Shown piece after piece: positions 1 through 9,069 of a stretch of 60,114 nt of DNA. The DNA comes from Tissierellales bacterium (GTDB lineage: Bacteria > Bacillota > Clostridia > Tissierellales > Tissierellaceae). Under the pieces are notes generated by a model that was given only the letters and a program-made list of their open reading frames with translations, did no database searches and was not told the DNA's origin. Positions within the stretch are counted from its first letter, which is position 1. Every line of letters begins with the position of its first letter. Position numbers and translations under genes: made by a program. Location: the NCBI GenBank assembly GCA_030146705.1, contig JASLBE010000026.1:1-60114 (forward strand). Reading direction: 5' to 3'.

Positions 1-599
1 TCCCCCCTAAACTTATTAATAATCAAACCCTTTATCCTAGCTCTTTCATCAGGTTCTAAAAGCATTACTGTCCCATAAAGAGAGGCAAAGACTCCCCCCC
101 TATCAATATCTGCTACTAGTAAAACAGGTGCATCAGCCATCTTAGCCATACCCATATTTACAATATCATTTTTCTTTAGATTTATTTCAGCAGGACTACC
201 TGCTCCTTCTATTACTATAAGCTCATTTTCAGCTTCCAGCTCCTTATAAATCTTCTCAATTCCATCTTTAAGCCCATTCTTAAACTCATAGTATTCTAGG
301 GCCTCCATAGTCGAATGTTCTTCACCAAGGATTATAACCTTAGAGCCTTGGTCTGAAGTTGGTTGTAAAAGTATAGGATTCATCCTTGCTTCTGGTTCTA
401 CTCTTGCAGCCTTTGCTTGAAGTGCTTGTGCCGTACTCATCTTATGTCCATTTTTAGTTTCATAGTATTTAGAGGACATATTTTGAGATTTAAAGGGATA
501 AACCTTCTTACCATCATCTGAAAATATCCTACATAAACCTGTTGTAAGTAAAGACTTACCAGCTGATGAGGTTGTCCCTTGTATCATTAAACTTGCCAT
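1..599 (-). CDS. cobQ: Cobyric acid synthase, partial (N-terminal part)
   Basis: This is the first ~199 residues of a CobQ-type glutamine amidotransferase; the rest lies beyond the left edge of the window. The family amidates adenosylcobyrinic acid a,c-diamide to cobyric acid in cobalamin synthesis. The N-terminus shows the dethiobiotin-synthetase-like ATPase fold: the nucleotide loop GTTSSAGKS at residues ~6-14, then SQNMSSKY, EPEARMNPILLQP, EGAGSPAEIN and DIDRGGVFASLYG, all typical of CobQ. The ATG at 597-599 has an AGGAGG-like ribosome site just upstream (604-609). The C-terminal amidotransferase domain cannot be seen. The gene just upstream on the same strand is a YhaM-like nuclease, so no cobalamin neighbour is visible inside the window. 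Identification is confident; the extent is truncated by the window only. Confidence 0.93.
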   Translation of the reverse strand, partial: MASLMIQGTTSSAGKSLLTTGLCRIFSDDGKKVYPFKSQNMSSKYYETKNGHKMSTAQALQAKAARVEPEARMNPILLQPTSDQGSKVIILGEEHSTMEALEYYEFKNGLKDGIEKIYKELEAENELIVIEGAGSPAEINLKKNDIVNMGMAKMADAPVLLVADIDRGGVFASLYGTVMLLEPDERARIKGLIINKFRG

Positions 600-661
600 T
601 TTATTCCTCCTTAAAAAATATTAACTATATTGTATCTTTTTAAAAATATTTTGTAAAATAT

Positions 662-1612
662 TTATTTTTCCATAATCTCCTTGACCCTATCAATCCCATA
701 CATATTAGCATACCCATCATCTAAGAAATGCCTAAATATATCTGGACTTCCATTTACTTCCCATTCATTCTTATACCTATTAAGCTTAGAGGAAGCAACA
801 TCACCAAGATAAACAAAGTAGGCCTCCATACAAGCTGGCCTAAATATAGCACCATACTCTAGCTTATTGTGGTGGGAACCTATTATATTAATCAATAGGT
901 AGAGCTTGTCTTTATTAATAGGTAGGCCTAGGTCCCTAACTGCATCCTTTACTAGCTCCGTTCCTATATAAAGATGGTCAAAAATATGGGCCTCTTCATC
1001 CATAGTTGTTTCAAACCCATCTATGCCTAAGGTCTTTACCTTGCCTATGTCATGAAGCAAACCACCAGCTATTAGGAGGTCTTCATTTAACATAGGAAAA
1101 GTAGCTTTAAAACTCCTACTTACACTTGTAACCTCCCATATGTGTTCAATTAAGCCTCCCCTATAGTTATGGTGCATTTTAAAACCTGCTGGTATATTTA
1201 ATAATTCATTTTTATACTTGTCATATAGGTAGCTGGTTATTTTCCTATAGTCTTCATCCTTAATATCCGATATAAAGCCTAAAATTTTTTCATAATAGGA
1301 CTTAGTTGCCTCCCCTATTTCCATACTTTCATTTTCAACCCTATAACCCTGGCAGGAGTTAATATTTAGTTCTAGTCTATCCCTAAATTTACCAACCCTA
1401 CCTTCTACCACCTCTAAAATGTGGTAATCTTCCTCTATATGCTTATCCCAAACCTTGCCTTGGATTTGATTATTTTCCTCATCTGCCAGGTTATAAACTG
1501 TGGCTTTTTTTCCTGTGCTAAAAGTTTTATTTTCCTTGCTTAGGATTTTAAACTTAACACCCTCTATATTTTCTCCTTCTTTTAAATCTCTTATATTTAT
1601 TACTTCCACCAT
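662..1612 (-). CDS. yhaM: YhaM-like 3'-5' exoribonuclease (OB-fold + HD domain)
   Basis: Roughly 316 residues, the usual length for the YhaM/CBF1 family of metal-dependent 3'-5' exonucleases acting on RNA and single-stranded DNA in the cytoplasm. An N-terminal OB-fold nucleic-acid-binding region (about residues 10-90, with the VWDKH segment) is followed by an HD phosphohydrolase domain. Visible metal-ligand candidates are HHNYRGGLIEH, the LLHDIGK motif, HIFDH and the SHH pair in IIGSHHNKL. A longer reading to 1633 exists, but the AGGAGGG site lies inside it, 3 bases before the ATG at 1612 and 6 bases before a GTG at 1609, so the true start is one of these two. The gene stands between the M20 hydrolase and cobQ on the same strand. 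The family is clear; the precise substrate is not. Confidence 0.85.
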   Translation of the reverse strand: MVEVINIRDLKEGENIEGVKFKILSKENKTFSTGKKATVYNLADEENNQIQGKVWDKHIEEDYHILEVVEGRVGKFRDRLELNINSCQGYRVENESMEIGEATKSYYEKILGFISDIKDEDYRKITSYLYDKYKNELLNIPAGFKMHHNYRGGLIEHIWEVTSVSRSFKATFPMLNEDLLIAGGLLHDIGKVKTLGIDGFETTMDEEAHIFDHLYIGTELVKDAVRDLGLPINKDKLYLLINIIGSHHNKLEYGAIFRPACMEAYFVYLGDVASSKLNRYKNEWEVNGSPDIFRHFLDDGYANMYGIDRVKEIMEK

Positions 1613-1676
1613 ATCCCTCCTAGATACTACCATTATACTACTATTTATCTAGTTATTACTAGGGAATTAATAGATT

Positions 1677-2849
1677 TTATAGCCTATCTAGACTTAAAAC
1701 CAACTCATATAAGGTCCTTACTCCCTTTTCTAGGTCTTCCTGCCTAGTAAACTCCTCCTTACAATGGCTTAGGCCAGCTACACTAGGGACAAAAATCATA
1801 CTACCATCTACATGCTTAAGCATAGTTTCTGCATCATGCCCTGCACCACTAGTCATATACCTATAGCTATAGGCATTCTCCCTACATATTTTTTCAGTAA
1901 TTTTATTTATCTCACTACTTGTTTCCACAGACTCTATTATAGAAACATTTTTAAATTCAAACTCAACATTCTTTCTAGTCATAATATATTCCCTTATTTT
2001 TGAAACCGCCTCATCTAGTTTTTCCTTACTAATACTCCTTATATCTAAAGACAGGCTGGTTTCTCCTGGAATTATATTTATAGAATTAGGCTTATTTTGA
2101 ACCATACCAACAGTTCCAACTACTTGGTTATTATAGGTCTTAACTATCTTATTTATTTCAATAATTAATAGGGCTGCCTCTAAAAGAGCATCCTTCCTAT
2201 TAGCCATACTAGTAGTCCCAGCATGGTTGACTACTCCCTTTACTTTTATTTCATAGGTATTTATTCCTACAATTCCAGTAACTATCCCTATTTCTTCCTT
2301 ATTGGAGTCTAGAATATCTCCTTGCTCGATATGGATTTCTAAGAAATACCTTATATCTCTAAGATCCCTCCTACTAGACCTTACATCATCTAAATCCAAG
2401 CCATATTTCTCAAGCTTAGCCTCTAAGTCTAGGTCCAACTCCAATTCACCAGCCATAGCCCTACTACCAAAAGTTCCACCTAGCTCATTGCTTTCCTCTG
2501 AATTAAAGGCTATTATCTCTAAACTATTTTTTAAGTCTAGCTTGTTTTCCTTAATGAGCTTAGCAACTATTAGACCAGCTGCAACCCCATAAAATCCATC
2601 TAATTCACCACCGTTCCTAACAGTGTCTAGGTGGGAACCTAAGCATATAGTATCCCTGGTTTTTCCCTCTAGCCTAGCTATTAAATTGCCAACACCATCA
2701 ACATGGGTTTTTAAACCAAGACCTTCCATTAACTCCCTTAATTCAGCCTGGGCTTGAAAAAACTCCTTACTAAAGGCCAGCCTAGTAATTCCGTTACCAT
2801 CCCTACCTATCCTTGATATTTCTCTTAATTTTTCTAAGAACTTTTCCAT
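1677..2849 (-). CDS. M20-family hydantoinase/carbamoylase-type amidohydrolase
   Basis: 390 residues matching the Zn-dependent hydrolase branch of peptidase family M20 that contains N-carbamoyl-L-amino-acid hydrolases, allantoate amidohydrolases and ureidoglycolate-type enzymes. The metal-binding signatures are visible in order: GSHLDTV (about residues 72-78), FNSEESNELGG (about 115-125), HIEQG (about 173-177) and GAGHDAETM near residue 337. VKGVVNHAGTT lies in the lid/dimerisation domain. These enzymes release an amino acid and carbamate or ammonia from N-carbamoyl or ureido substrates in the cytoplasm. No hydantoinase or transporter sits beside it, so the substrate cannot be told. The start has a GGGGGAAG ribosome site. 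It may be read through from the DUF4153 gene only if the hairpin at 2884-2913 leaks. Confidence 0.85.
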   Translation of the reverse strand: MEKFLEKLREISRIGRDGNGITRLAFSKEFFQAQAELRELMEGLGLKTHVDGVGNLIARLEGKTRDTICLGSHLDTVRNGGELDGFYGVAAGLIVAKLIKENKLDLKNSLEIIAFNSEESNELGGTFGSRAMAGELELDLDLEAKLEKYGLDLDDVRSSRRDLRDIRYFLEIHIEQGDILDSNKEEIGIVTGIVGINTYEIKVKGVVNHAGTTSMANRKDALLEAALLIIEINKIVKTYNNQVVGTVGMVQNKPNSINIIPGETSLSLDIRSISKEKLDEAVSKIREYIMTRKNVEFEFKNVSIIESVETSSEINKITEKICRENAYSYRYMTSGAGHDAETMLKHVDGSMIFVPSVAGLSHCKEEFTRQEDLEKGVRTLYELVLSLDRL

Positions 2850-2883
2850 AGTCTTCCCCCTTAAATATTTAGTATTTTAAATT

Positions 2884-2913
2884 CAAAAAAAGTCCTACAA
2901 GTGTAGGACTTTT
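2884..2913 (-). terminator. Rho-independent terminator after the DUF4153 gene
   Basis: A perfect stem (AAAAGTCCTACA paired with its complement, two-base loop) lies just past the stop codon at 2917. On the minus strand it is followed by a T-run (complement of the A-run at 2885-2890). Confidence 0.85.
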
Positions 2914-2916
2914 AAG

Positions 2917-4572
2917 CTAACTAATTAAAAGATATGCTGAGAACCTATAAAGTGCAAAGCCATAGTTCTTTATATCTCCAGATAACTCTTGGAATATAAG
3001 CTTAAACTTGTATCCTTCAAATTCAAATTCATATACTATGTCTTCATCTTCAATGGCATTTTTTATCTTATCATTATCTTTTAAAAGTTCTCCAATGTCA
3101 AGTCTTTTAACCTTACCATCTACTTTAATTTCAAATATATTTCTTTTTGACTGGACAAGTTCTAAATTTTCAAAGTTTATTTCCATATCCCATCTATCAT
3201 TATCCAGCTTAAAGACCTGCCTATACCCTCCTATATCAAGGCCTTCTTCCTGGGGCCTAGTATAATCATAGTACTTAGTTTCTTCAATATATTCCATATA
3301 TGGACTATAGGGAAAACCAAGGTAATTATAGCTGTTTTCAGTAGAAAAATCATCTGGTAAATAAGCTATATTATCAAAACCAAACCTATCAAGATAGGTT
3401 AACTTATTATTTATTTCTTCAATTTCTTTCTTTCCCATATTTTTATTTTTAACTAATTTTCCATCTTTTAGCAAGCTATTTTCAACTAATATTTTCTTTA
3501 GCCTATTTGCCTGGGACTTAATCGTTATATTTGTTCCACTTAAGGGTCCAAAACTAAATATAAGGGTTAAAAATCCTAGGAGAATACTGGCTAATATATT
3601 TTCCTCATCCTTTTTTACAACATAGTAGATATCAAGTAATAAAATATAGATTCCTCCCAGTAAAACAAGATACCTATTTATTGTAAATCCATAGGCCTTG
3701 ACCCTTATAAACAAGGAAATAAACAAGAGGAATATGGTTGGAATATTTAAAATAGGATGGAAGCTCCTAAAACTTTTAGCCAGCTTATTCTCTTCCCTAA
3801 TGGTCTTGGTAAAAAACAAGCTAAAAACCCCTACTAAGGAATACCATAAAACTAGGTGGGCTACCTTGCCATGGGGCCACTGTCTAATTACTAGTGTTTT
3901 TATAAAAAATAAATATAGGATTAGGCTGTAGGTAAATATAAGGGGTATTAGGATATTTGCCAGTATTTTTTCAAATACTAGGGAAATTTTCTCCTCCCCA
4001 TATTTTTCCCCAACTTCAGGTATCTTAGAAGTAAATAAAGAAGTAAAAAACACTGAAAATATTATAATACCAATATTACTAATTAATGTTATGCTTATTT
4101 CTATGCTAAACAAAATATTTATTGTGGTTATAATAAAGGCTATTCCCAAAAATAAGATTAGGGAGCTAATAAAGGCTACAAATGAAGACTTTATTATATC
4201 TATAACATATAGTTCATATTTTTCCCTATTTTTTAACCTTCCAACAAAAAACATACTTATGACTAAAAACATAATTATTCCAAAATACCTAATAAGTTCT
4301 GGATAGCTTTCCTTCCTAGCTGAAAATTTATAATATAAAAACAAGACTCCAATTTCCATTAATCCTATTAGGATTTTCCCTTCTTTTTTTAGCTTTTTTG
4401 TTTCCAAAAATATTTCTATTACCAGGGATAAAATAACCCCTAAATATAAAGTTCTAAGTATAAAGTTCAATTCTTTAACATAAGACGAATACTCATTTAA
4501 ATAGACCATGTATATACCTGTGATCAAACTTGCCATTAAGGTTAAGGGAAACCTATTTATGTTTGACTTCAT
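2917..4572 (-). CDS. DUF4153-type polytopic membrane protein
   Basis: 551 residues. The first ~350 are almost entirely hydrophobic, with about ten to twelve likely membrane segments. They are followed by a soluble C-terminal part of ~200 residues rich in charged and aromatic residues that ends with short beta-like stretches. This matches the layout of DUF4153/DUF4173 membrane proteins; the conserved RQWPHGKVAHLVLWYS-like stretch in the middle fits that family, whose function is not established. The start is uncertain. The ATG at 4572 has its purine-rich site (AAGAGGA) only one or two bases upstream. A much stronger GAGGAGGG lies at 4618-4625, directly before an in-frame run of ATT codons (4609-4617), with no stop between. 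A 7-codon ATG reading frame (4607-4630) also overlaps that strong site. A non-standard ATT start is therefore possible. Confidence 0.75.
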   Translation of the reverse strand: MKSNINRFPLTLMASLITGIYMVYLNEYSSYVKELNFILRTLYLGVILSLVIEIFLETKKLKKEGKILIGLMEIGVLFLYYKFSARKESYPELIRYFGIIMFLVISMFFVGRLKNREKYELYVIDIIKSSFVAFISSLILFLGIAFIITTINILFSIEISITLISNIGIIIFSVFFTSLFTSKIPEVGEKYGEEKISLVFEKILANILIPLIFTYSLILYLFFIKTLVIRQWPHGKVAHLVLWYSLVGVFSLFFTKTIREENKLAKSFRSFHPILNIPTIFLLFISLFIRVKAYGFTINRYLVLLGGIYILLLDIYYVVKKDEENILASILLGFLTLIFSFGPLSGTNITIKSQANRLKKILVENSLLKDGKLVKNKNMGKKEIEEINNKLTYLDRFGFDNIAYLPDDFSTENSYNYLGFPYSPYMEYIEETKYYDYTRPQEEGLDIGGYRQVFKLDNDRWDMEINFENLELVQSKRNIFEIKVDGKVKRLDIGELLKDNDKIKNAIEDEDIVYEFEFEGYKFKLIFQELSGDIKNYGFALYRFSAYLLIS

Positions 4573-4721
4573 TCCTCTTAAATCACTTTTTATACTTTCA
4601 ATAATTTTAATAATAATCCCTCCTCTTCATAGGTTATTAAATTCCTCCTCCTAGCTAGGTCTTTTTTAATTATACCAGCTTATGCCCTACTTTTTTTAAT
4701 ATTAAGAATATATTAAGAAAT

Positions 4722-4755
4722 AAAAATGGGACAAGATAGCCAGCTATCTTGTCCC
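4722..4755 (-). terminator. Rho-independent terminator after the ASKHA fusion gene
   Basis: A 13-bp perfect stem (GGGACAAGATAGC and its complement at 4728-4740 and 4743-4755, two-base loop) followed on the minus strand by ATTTTTA. It lies 9 bases past the stop at 4764. Confidence 0.9.
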
Positions 4756-4763
4756 CATCTTTA

Positions 4764-7700
4764 TTATTTAAAGTTTTTATCTAATTCTTGCCTAGTCATA
4801 GAAACTTCATTTTCATCCTTAGACTTAAGGTTTTCTTCTGCACGAGAAAGCATTAACTTAAGCCTGTTTAATTGGTTTACACTACTTGCACCTGGGTCAA
4901 AATCTATTGGTATAATATTTGCCTTAGAGTTTATTTCCCTAACTGGCTTAACCATACCCTTGCCTGTTATATGGTTCGGTAGGCAACCAAATGGTTGAAC
5001 ACAAACAATATTTTCAACCCCCATCTCTACAAGTTCCATCATTTCTGCTGTTAACAACCAACCTTCTCCTGATTGGTTACCTAGGGAAACAACTTTTTCA
5101 CCAAGTTTTGCCAATTCTTCTATGTGGAGAGGTGCCTCAAATTTCTCACTTTTTTCCAAGGCCTCTCTTAGGTGCTTCCTGTAGGATTCAATATACATTA
5201 TTCCTAGGTTACCTCCAAGTTTAGACAAGTAGTCCTTACCTAGGTGGTCGTGCTTAAAGTTAGAATTATACATTGAATAGTTTATAAAATCCGCCAGGTC
5301 ACTAATTACAACCTCAGCCCCTTCATTTTCTAGGGTAGCTATTAGGTTATTATTTGCCACTGGGTGGTATTTTACAAGTATCTCTCCAACTATACCAACT
5401 TTAGGTTTTTCTTCATCTACTACTTCTAGCTTGTCAAAAGCCAAAACTATGTCATTTATAATTTTTATAAAGCTTTTCTTGTTCATACCCTCTAAACTAT
5501 TTCTAGCCTTTTCTATCCAAAAATCAAGCAGGATATTAGTAGAATTTTTAATTTTTTCATAAGGCCTAACTCTCAGGCTAACCCTTTGGAGTAAATCTCC
5601 TATTATCGTAGCCATAATTAGGTTATTTATCATACTTATTGAATACTTAAAGCCTGGATTTTTCTCTATACCCTGAACACTAACTGCTATTACAGGTATA
5701 TTTTCAAAACCTGATTCCTTAAGAGCCTTTCTTAAAAATCCTATATAGTTTGAAGCCCTACACATACCTCCAGTTTGACTTAAAAGAATAGAAGTATTAT
5801 CCAAGTCATACTTACCAGACTTTAGGGCATTTATAAACTGTCCTATAACTACAATAGCTGGGAAGCAAGCATCATTATGGACATATTTAAGGCCTGTATC
5901 AATTATGTCCTTGTCTTCCCCACCTAGAACCTCGACATTGTAGCCTGAAATATTCATAGACTTCTCTATCATTTTAAACTGAATAGGAGCCATTTGTGGC
6001 ATTAAAATTGTATGGTTCTTCCTATCTTCTTCCGTAAATGGAATTATTTTTGCTTCCTTAGCCTTACTAGGCTCTATTTTTTTATTCTTTCTCTCTTCTA
6101 GGGCTGAAACTAAAGACCTAAGCCTTATAGTTGCTGCACCTAAATTGCTTATTTCATCTATTTTAAGTTGGGTATAAAGCTTGTCGTGTTTCTCTAAAAT
6201 TTCATCTACTTGGTCAGTTGTAACTGCATCTAAACCACAACCAAATGAAACCAACTGAATTAAATTTAAATTATCATTTGTCGCAACATATTCTGCTGCC
6301 CTATATAATCTTGAGTGGTAGGTCCATTGGTCTAAAACCCTTAAAGGTCCCTCAATATCTGCCAAGTGGTCTACACTGTCTTCTGTTAAAACAGCCAAGC
6401 CAAGAGAAGTTATTAACTCTGGTATGCCATGGTTTATTGCTGGGTCTGTGTGGTAAGGTCTACCAGCTAGGACTATTCCTTGCAGGTTGTTTTCCCTTAA
6501 ATACTCCACAGTCTCCCTTCCCTTTTCCCTAAGGTCTTCCTTATAGTTTAGTAGTTCTTCCCATGCATTTTCCACAGCCCTACTAACCTCAAACTTATTT
6601 ACATCAAATTCTTTTAACGATTCATAAAGTTCTCTCTTTAAAGATTTTTTATTATCCAAGCTTATAAAAGGATTTTTAAAGTTTATATTAGTCTCTTTAA
6701 TTTCATGGATATTGTTTTTTATAACCTCTGGATAACCTGCAACTACTGGACAATTTAGGTGGTTATCTGTTGAATTACTTTCCTGCCTTTCATAGAACAC
6801 AGATGGGTAAAAAATAAAATCAACATCTTTTTCAATTAAGTTTAAAATATGTCCATGACTCATTTTTGCAGGATAGCAAGCTGTTTCACTAGGAATTGAA
6901 GCAATCCCTTTTTCATAGGTCTCCCTACTAGACTTCTTGGAAAGTTCTACCCTAAAGCCAAGTTCTGTAAAAAATGTATGCCAAAACGGATAGTTTTCAT
7001 ACATATTTAAAACCCTAGGTAGACCAACTGTTCCTCTTATAGCTTCTTCCTTCTTAAGAGGTTTGTAAGAAAAAGTCCTCTTGTATTTATAGTCAAATAA
7101 ATTAGGCAGCTTATTTTTTTCTAATTTTATGCCTGCACCTCTTTCGCACCTGTTACCTATTATATATTTTTCATTATTAGGAAAGTGGTTTATTGTAAGC
7201 AAGCAGTTGTTTCCACACTTTCCACAATTGCTTTGAGTTGACTTATATTCAAAACTTGCAACCTGGTCTTTCTCAAGTATAGTAGACTCCCTGCCCCTAC
7301 ACTCTTCTTTAGCTATAATTGCTGCTCCTAGTGCCCCCATTAAACCTGCTATATTAGGCCTAATGGCCTCCCTACCAGAGATTTTTTCAAAACTCCTAAG
7401 GATAGCATCACCATAAAATGTTCCACCCTGAACAACAATATTTTCCCCTAATTTCTTAGGATCCCTAGCCTTTATTACCTTTTGGATAGCGTTTTTAATT
7501 ACAGAGTAAGCCAAACCAGAAGATATATCTCCTAGGGTAGAGCCTTCTTTTTGGGCCTGCTTTACCATAGAGTTCATAAAAACTGTACACCTAGACCCTA
7601 GGTCTACTGGATTTTGAGCCAATAGCCCCTCATTTAAAAAGTCTTCTGCACTCATATTAACAGACTCAGCAAAAGTTTCTATAAATGACCCACAGCCTGA

Positions 7701-9035
7701 TGAACAGGCTTCATTTAATAAAATTTCATTAATTACTCCATTTTGTATCTTTATGGCCTTCATATCTTGTCCACCAATATCTAGTATAAAGTCAACATCT
7801 GGTCTAAACAACCTAGCCCCCTTGTAGTGGGCCATAGTTTCAACCTCTCCATGGTCAACTTTTAAACCAGCCTTTATCAAGTCTTCCCCATAACCTGTAA
7901 CACAAGAATAGGTTATTTTTATATTTGGCAGACTCTTATAGATCTCCCCTAAAATATATAGGGCCTGGTCAATTGGTTTTCCCTTATTATTGCCATAAAA
8001 TGAATAAAGTATCTTATTATCCTCGCTTAGTAAGATGGCCTTAGTTGTTGTAGATCCTGCATCTATCCCTAAGTAGGCCTCTCCCTTATAAGCCTTAGGG
8101 TCTTCTACAAACTCCACCTTATCCCTTGCGTGCCTTTCTTTAAAATCCTCGTACTCTTTTTCATCCTTAAATAAGGGTTCCATTTCTTTAATCTCTAGAC
8201 TTTGCTCGTACTTATTATTAATAACCCTATTTCTAAGCTCTAAAAAGCTAATAACTTTTTCATCCTTAGAAGAAAGAGCCGCTCCAAGGGCAACATATAG
8301 TTGGGAGTTTTCTGGGTTAATTATCTCATCTTCAGTCAATTCTAAAGTCTTAATAAACCTATCCCTAAGCCCTTCCATAAAGTGAAGTGGTCCGCCTAGA
8401 AATGCAATATTTCCTTCTATTGGCCTTCCACAAGCTAGGTTTGAAATCGTTTGGTTAACAACTGCTTGAAAGACTGAAGCTGCAATATCTTCCTTGCTGG
8501 CACCTTGGTTTATAAGGGCCTGGATATCTGTTTTAGCAAAAACTCCACACCTTGATGCTATTGGGTAAATAGCCTTGTGGTTCATAGCTAAGGCATTTAA
8601 GCCCTGGGCATCTGTTTCTAACAAACTGGCCATCTGGTCTATAAAGGCCCCTGTACCTCCAGCACAAATACTATTCATCCTTTGTTCTAGGGCCTCTCCT
8701 AGATAGGTTATCTTTGCATCCTCACCACCAAGTTCAATAGCCACATCAGTTTCGGGTATCATCTTTTCAATCCCATGGGTTGAAGCTATAACCTCTTGGA
8801 TAAATGGTATATCCAACCATTTAGTAACTCCAAGCCCTCCTGATCCTGTAACCATTATTGTTATATTGTCGTACTTGAATTTTTTATAGGCATCTAGTAA
8901 AACATCTCCAACTGTTTTTTTAACATCTGAAAAGTGCCTCTTATAAATTGAATGTATAACTTGGTTAGAACTATTTAATACTACTAACTTTACAGTAGTT
9001 GAGCCAACATCTAACCCCATATTATATACTGACAT
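4764..9035 (-). CDS. 2-hydroxyacyl-CoA dehydratase activator-related fusion: two ASKHA (BadF/BcrA) domains plus DUF2229/HgdB-like regions
   Basis: About 1423 residues. Residues ~1-270 form a first BadF/BadG/BcrA/BcrD-type ASKHA ATPase (GLDVGSTTVK; NSICAGGTGAF around residue 122; GVFAKTDIQ). Residues ~318-585 form a second (GIDAGSTTTK; DIGGQDMK; NEACSSGCGSF around 440; CTVFMNSM). Cysteines near the 4Fe-4S cluster position are present in both. A CGKCGNNC cluster near 600 leads into a DUF2229 region (GLPRVLNMYENYPF, ACYPAK near 719). HgdB-like segments follow (GRPYHTDPAINHG near 858, FGCGLDAVTTD near 931, DACFPA near 1055, GGMCRASN near 1090, QPFGCLPNH near 1348). Known relatives couple ATP hydrolysis to low-potential electron transfer into dehydratases or double-cubane-cluster proteins. 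No separate hgdA/hgdB partner is near. The start at 9035 has AAAGGAG 9 bases upstream; an ATG at 9044 directly abuts that site and is unlikely. It follows the small secreted-protein gene by ~34 bases, probably in one transcript. Confidence 0.88.
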   Translation of the reverse strand: MSVYNMGLDVGSTTVKLVVLNSSNQVIHSIYKRHFSDVKKTVGDVLLDAYKKFKYDNITIMVTGSGGLGVTKWLDIPFIQEVIASTHGIEKMIPETDVAIELGGEDAKITYLGEALEQRMNSICAGGTGAFIDQMASLLETDAQGLNALAMNHKAIYPIASRCGVFAKTDIQALINQGASKEDIAASVFQAVVNQTISNLACGRPIEGNIAFLGGPLHFMEGLRDRFIKTLELTEDEIINPENSQLYVALGAALSSKDEKVISFLELRNRVINNKYEQSLEIKEMEPLFKDEKEYEDFKERHARDKVEFVEDPKAYKGEAYLGIDAGSTTTKAILLSEDNKILYSFYGNNKGKPIDQALYILGEIYKSLPNIKITYSCVTGYGEDLIKAGLKVDHGEVETMAHYKGARLFRPDVDFILDIGGQDMKAIKIQNGVINEILLNEACSSGCGSFIETFAESVNMSAEDFLNEGLLAQNPVDLGSRCTVFMNSMVKQAQKEGSTLGDISSGLAYSVIKNAIQKVIKARDPKKLGENIVVQGGTFYGDAILRSFEKISGREAIRPNIAGLMGALGAAIIAKEECRGRESTILEKDQVASFEYKSTQSNCGKCGNNCLLTINHFPNNEKYIIGNRCERGAGIKLEKNKLPNLFDYKYKRTFSYKPLKKEEAIRGTVGLPRVLNMYENYPFWHTFFTELGFRVELSKKSSRETYEKGIASIPSETACYPAKMSHGHILNLIEKDVDFIFYPSVFYERQESNSTDNHLNCPVVAGYPEVIKNNIHEIKETNINFKNPFISLDNKKSLKRELYESLKEFDVNKFEVSRAVENAWEELLNYKEDLREKGRETVEYLRENNLQGIVLAGRPYHTDPAINHGIPELITSLGLAVLTEDSVDHLADIEGPLRVLDQWTYHSRLYRAAEYVATNDNLNLIQLVSFGCGLDAVTTDQVDEILEKHDKLYTQLKIDEISNLGAATIRLRSLVSALEERKNKKIEPSKAKEAKIIPFTEEDRKNHTILMPQMAPIQFKMIEKSMNISGYNVEVLGGEDKDIIDTGLKYVHNDACFPAIVVIGQFINALKSGKYDLDNTSILLSQTGGMCRASNYIGFLRKALKESGFENIPVIAVSVQGIEKNPGFKYSISMINNLIMATIIGDLLQRVSLRVRPYEKIKNSTNILLDFWIEKARNSLEGMNKKSFIKIINDIVLAFDKLEVVDEEKPKVGIVGEILVKYHPVANNNLIATLENEGAEVVISDLADFINYSMYNSNFKHDHLGKDYLSKLGGNLGIMYIESYRKHLREALEKSEKFEAPLHIEELAKLGEKVVSLGNQSGEGWLLTAEMMELVEMGVENIVCVQPFGCLPNHITGKGMVKPVREINSKANIIPIDFDPGASSVNQLNRLKLMLSRAEENLKSKDENEVSMTRQELDKNFK

Positions 9036-9069
9036 TTCTTCCATCTCCTTTAATTTTTAACAATCAAAA

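Noticed and set aside
4607..4630. Seven-codon leader peptide before the DUF4153 gene
   Set aside because: It consists largely of the ribosome-site sequence itself and has no ribosome site of its own, so it is more likely coincidental.
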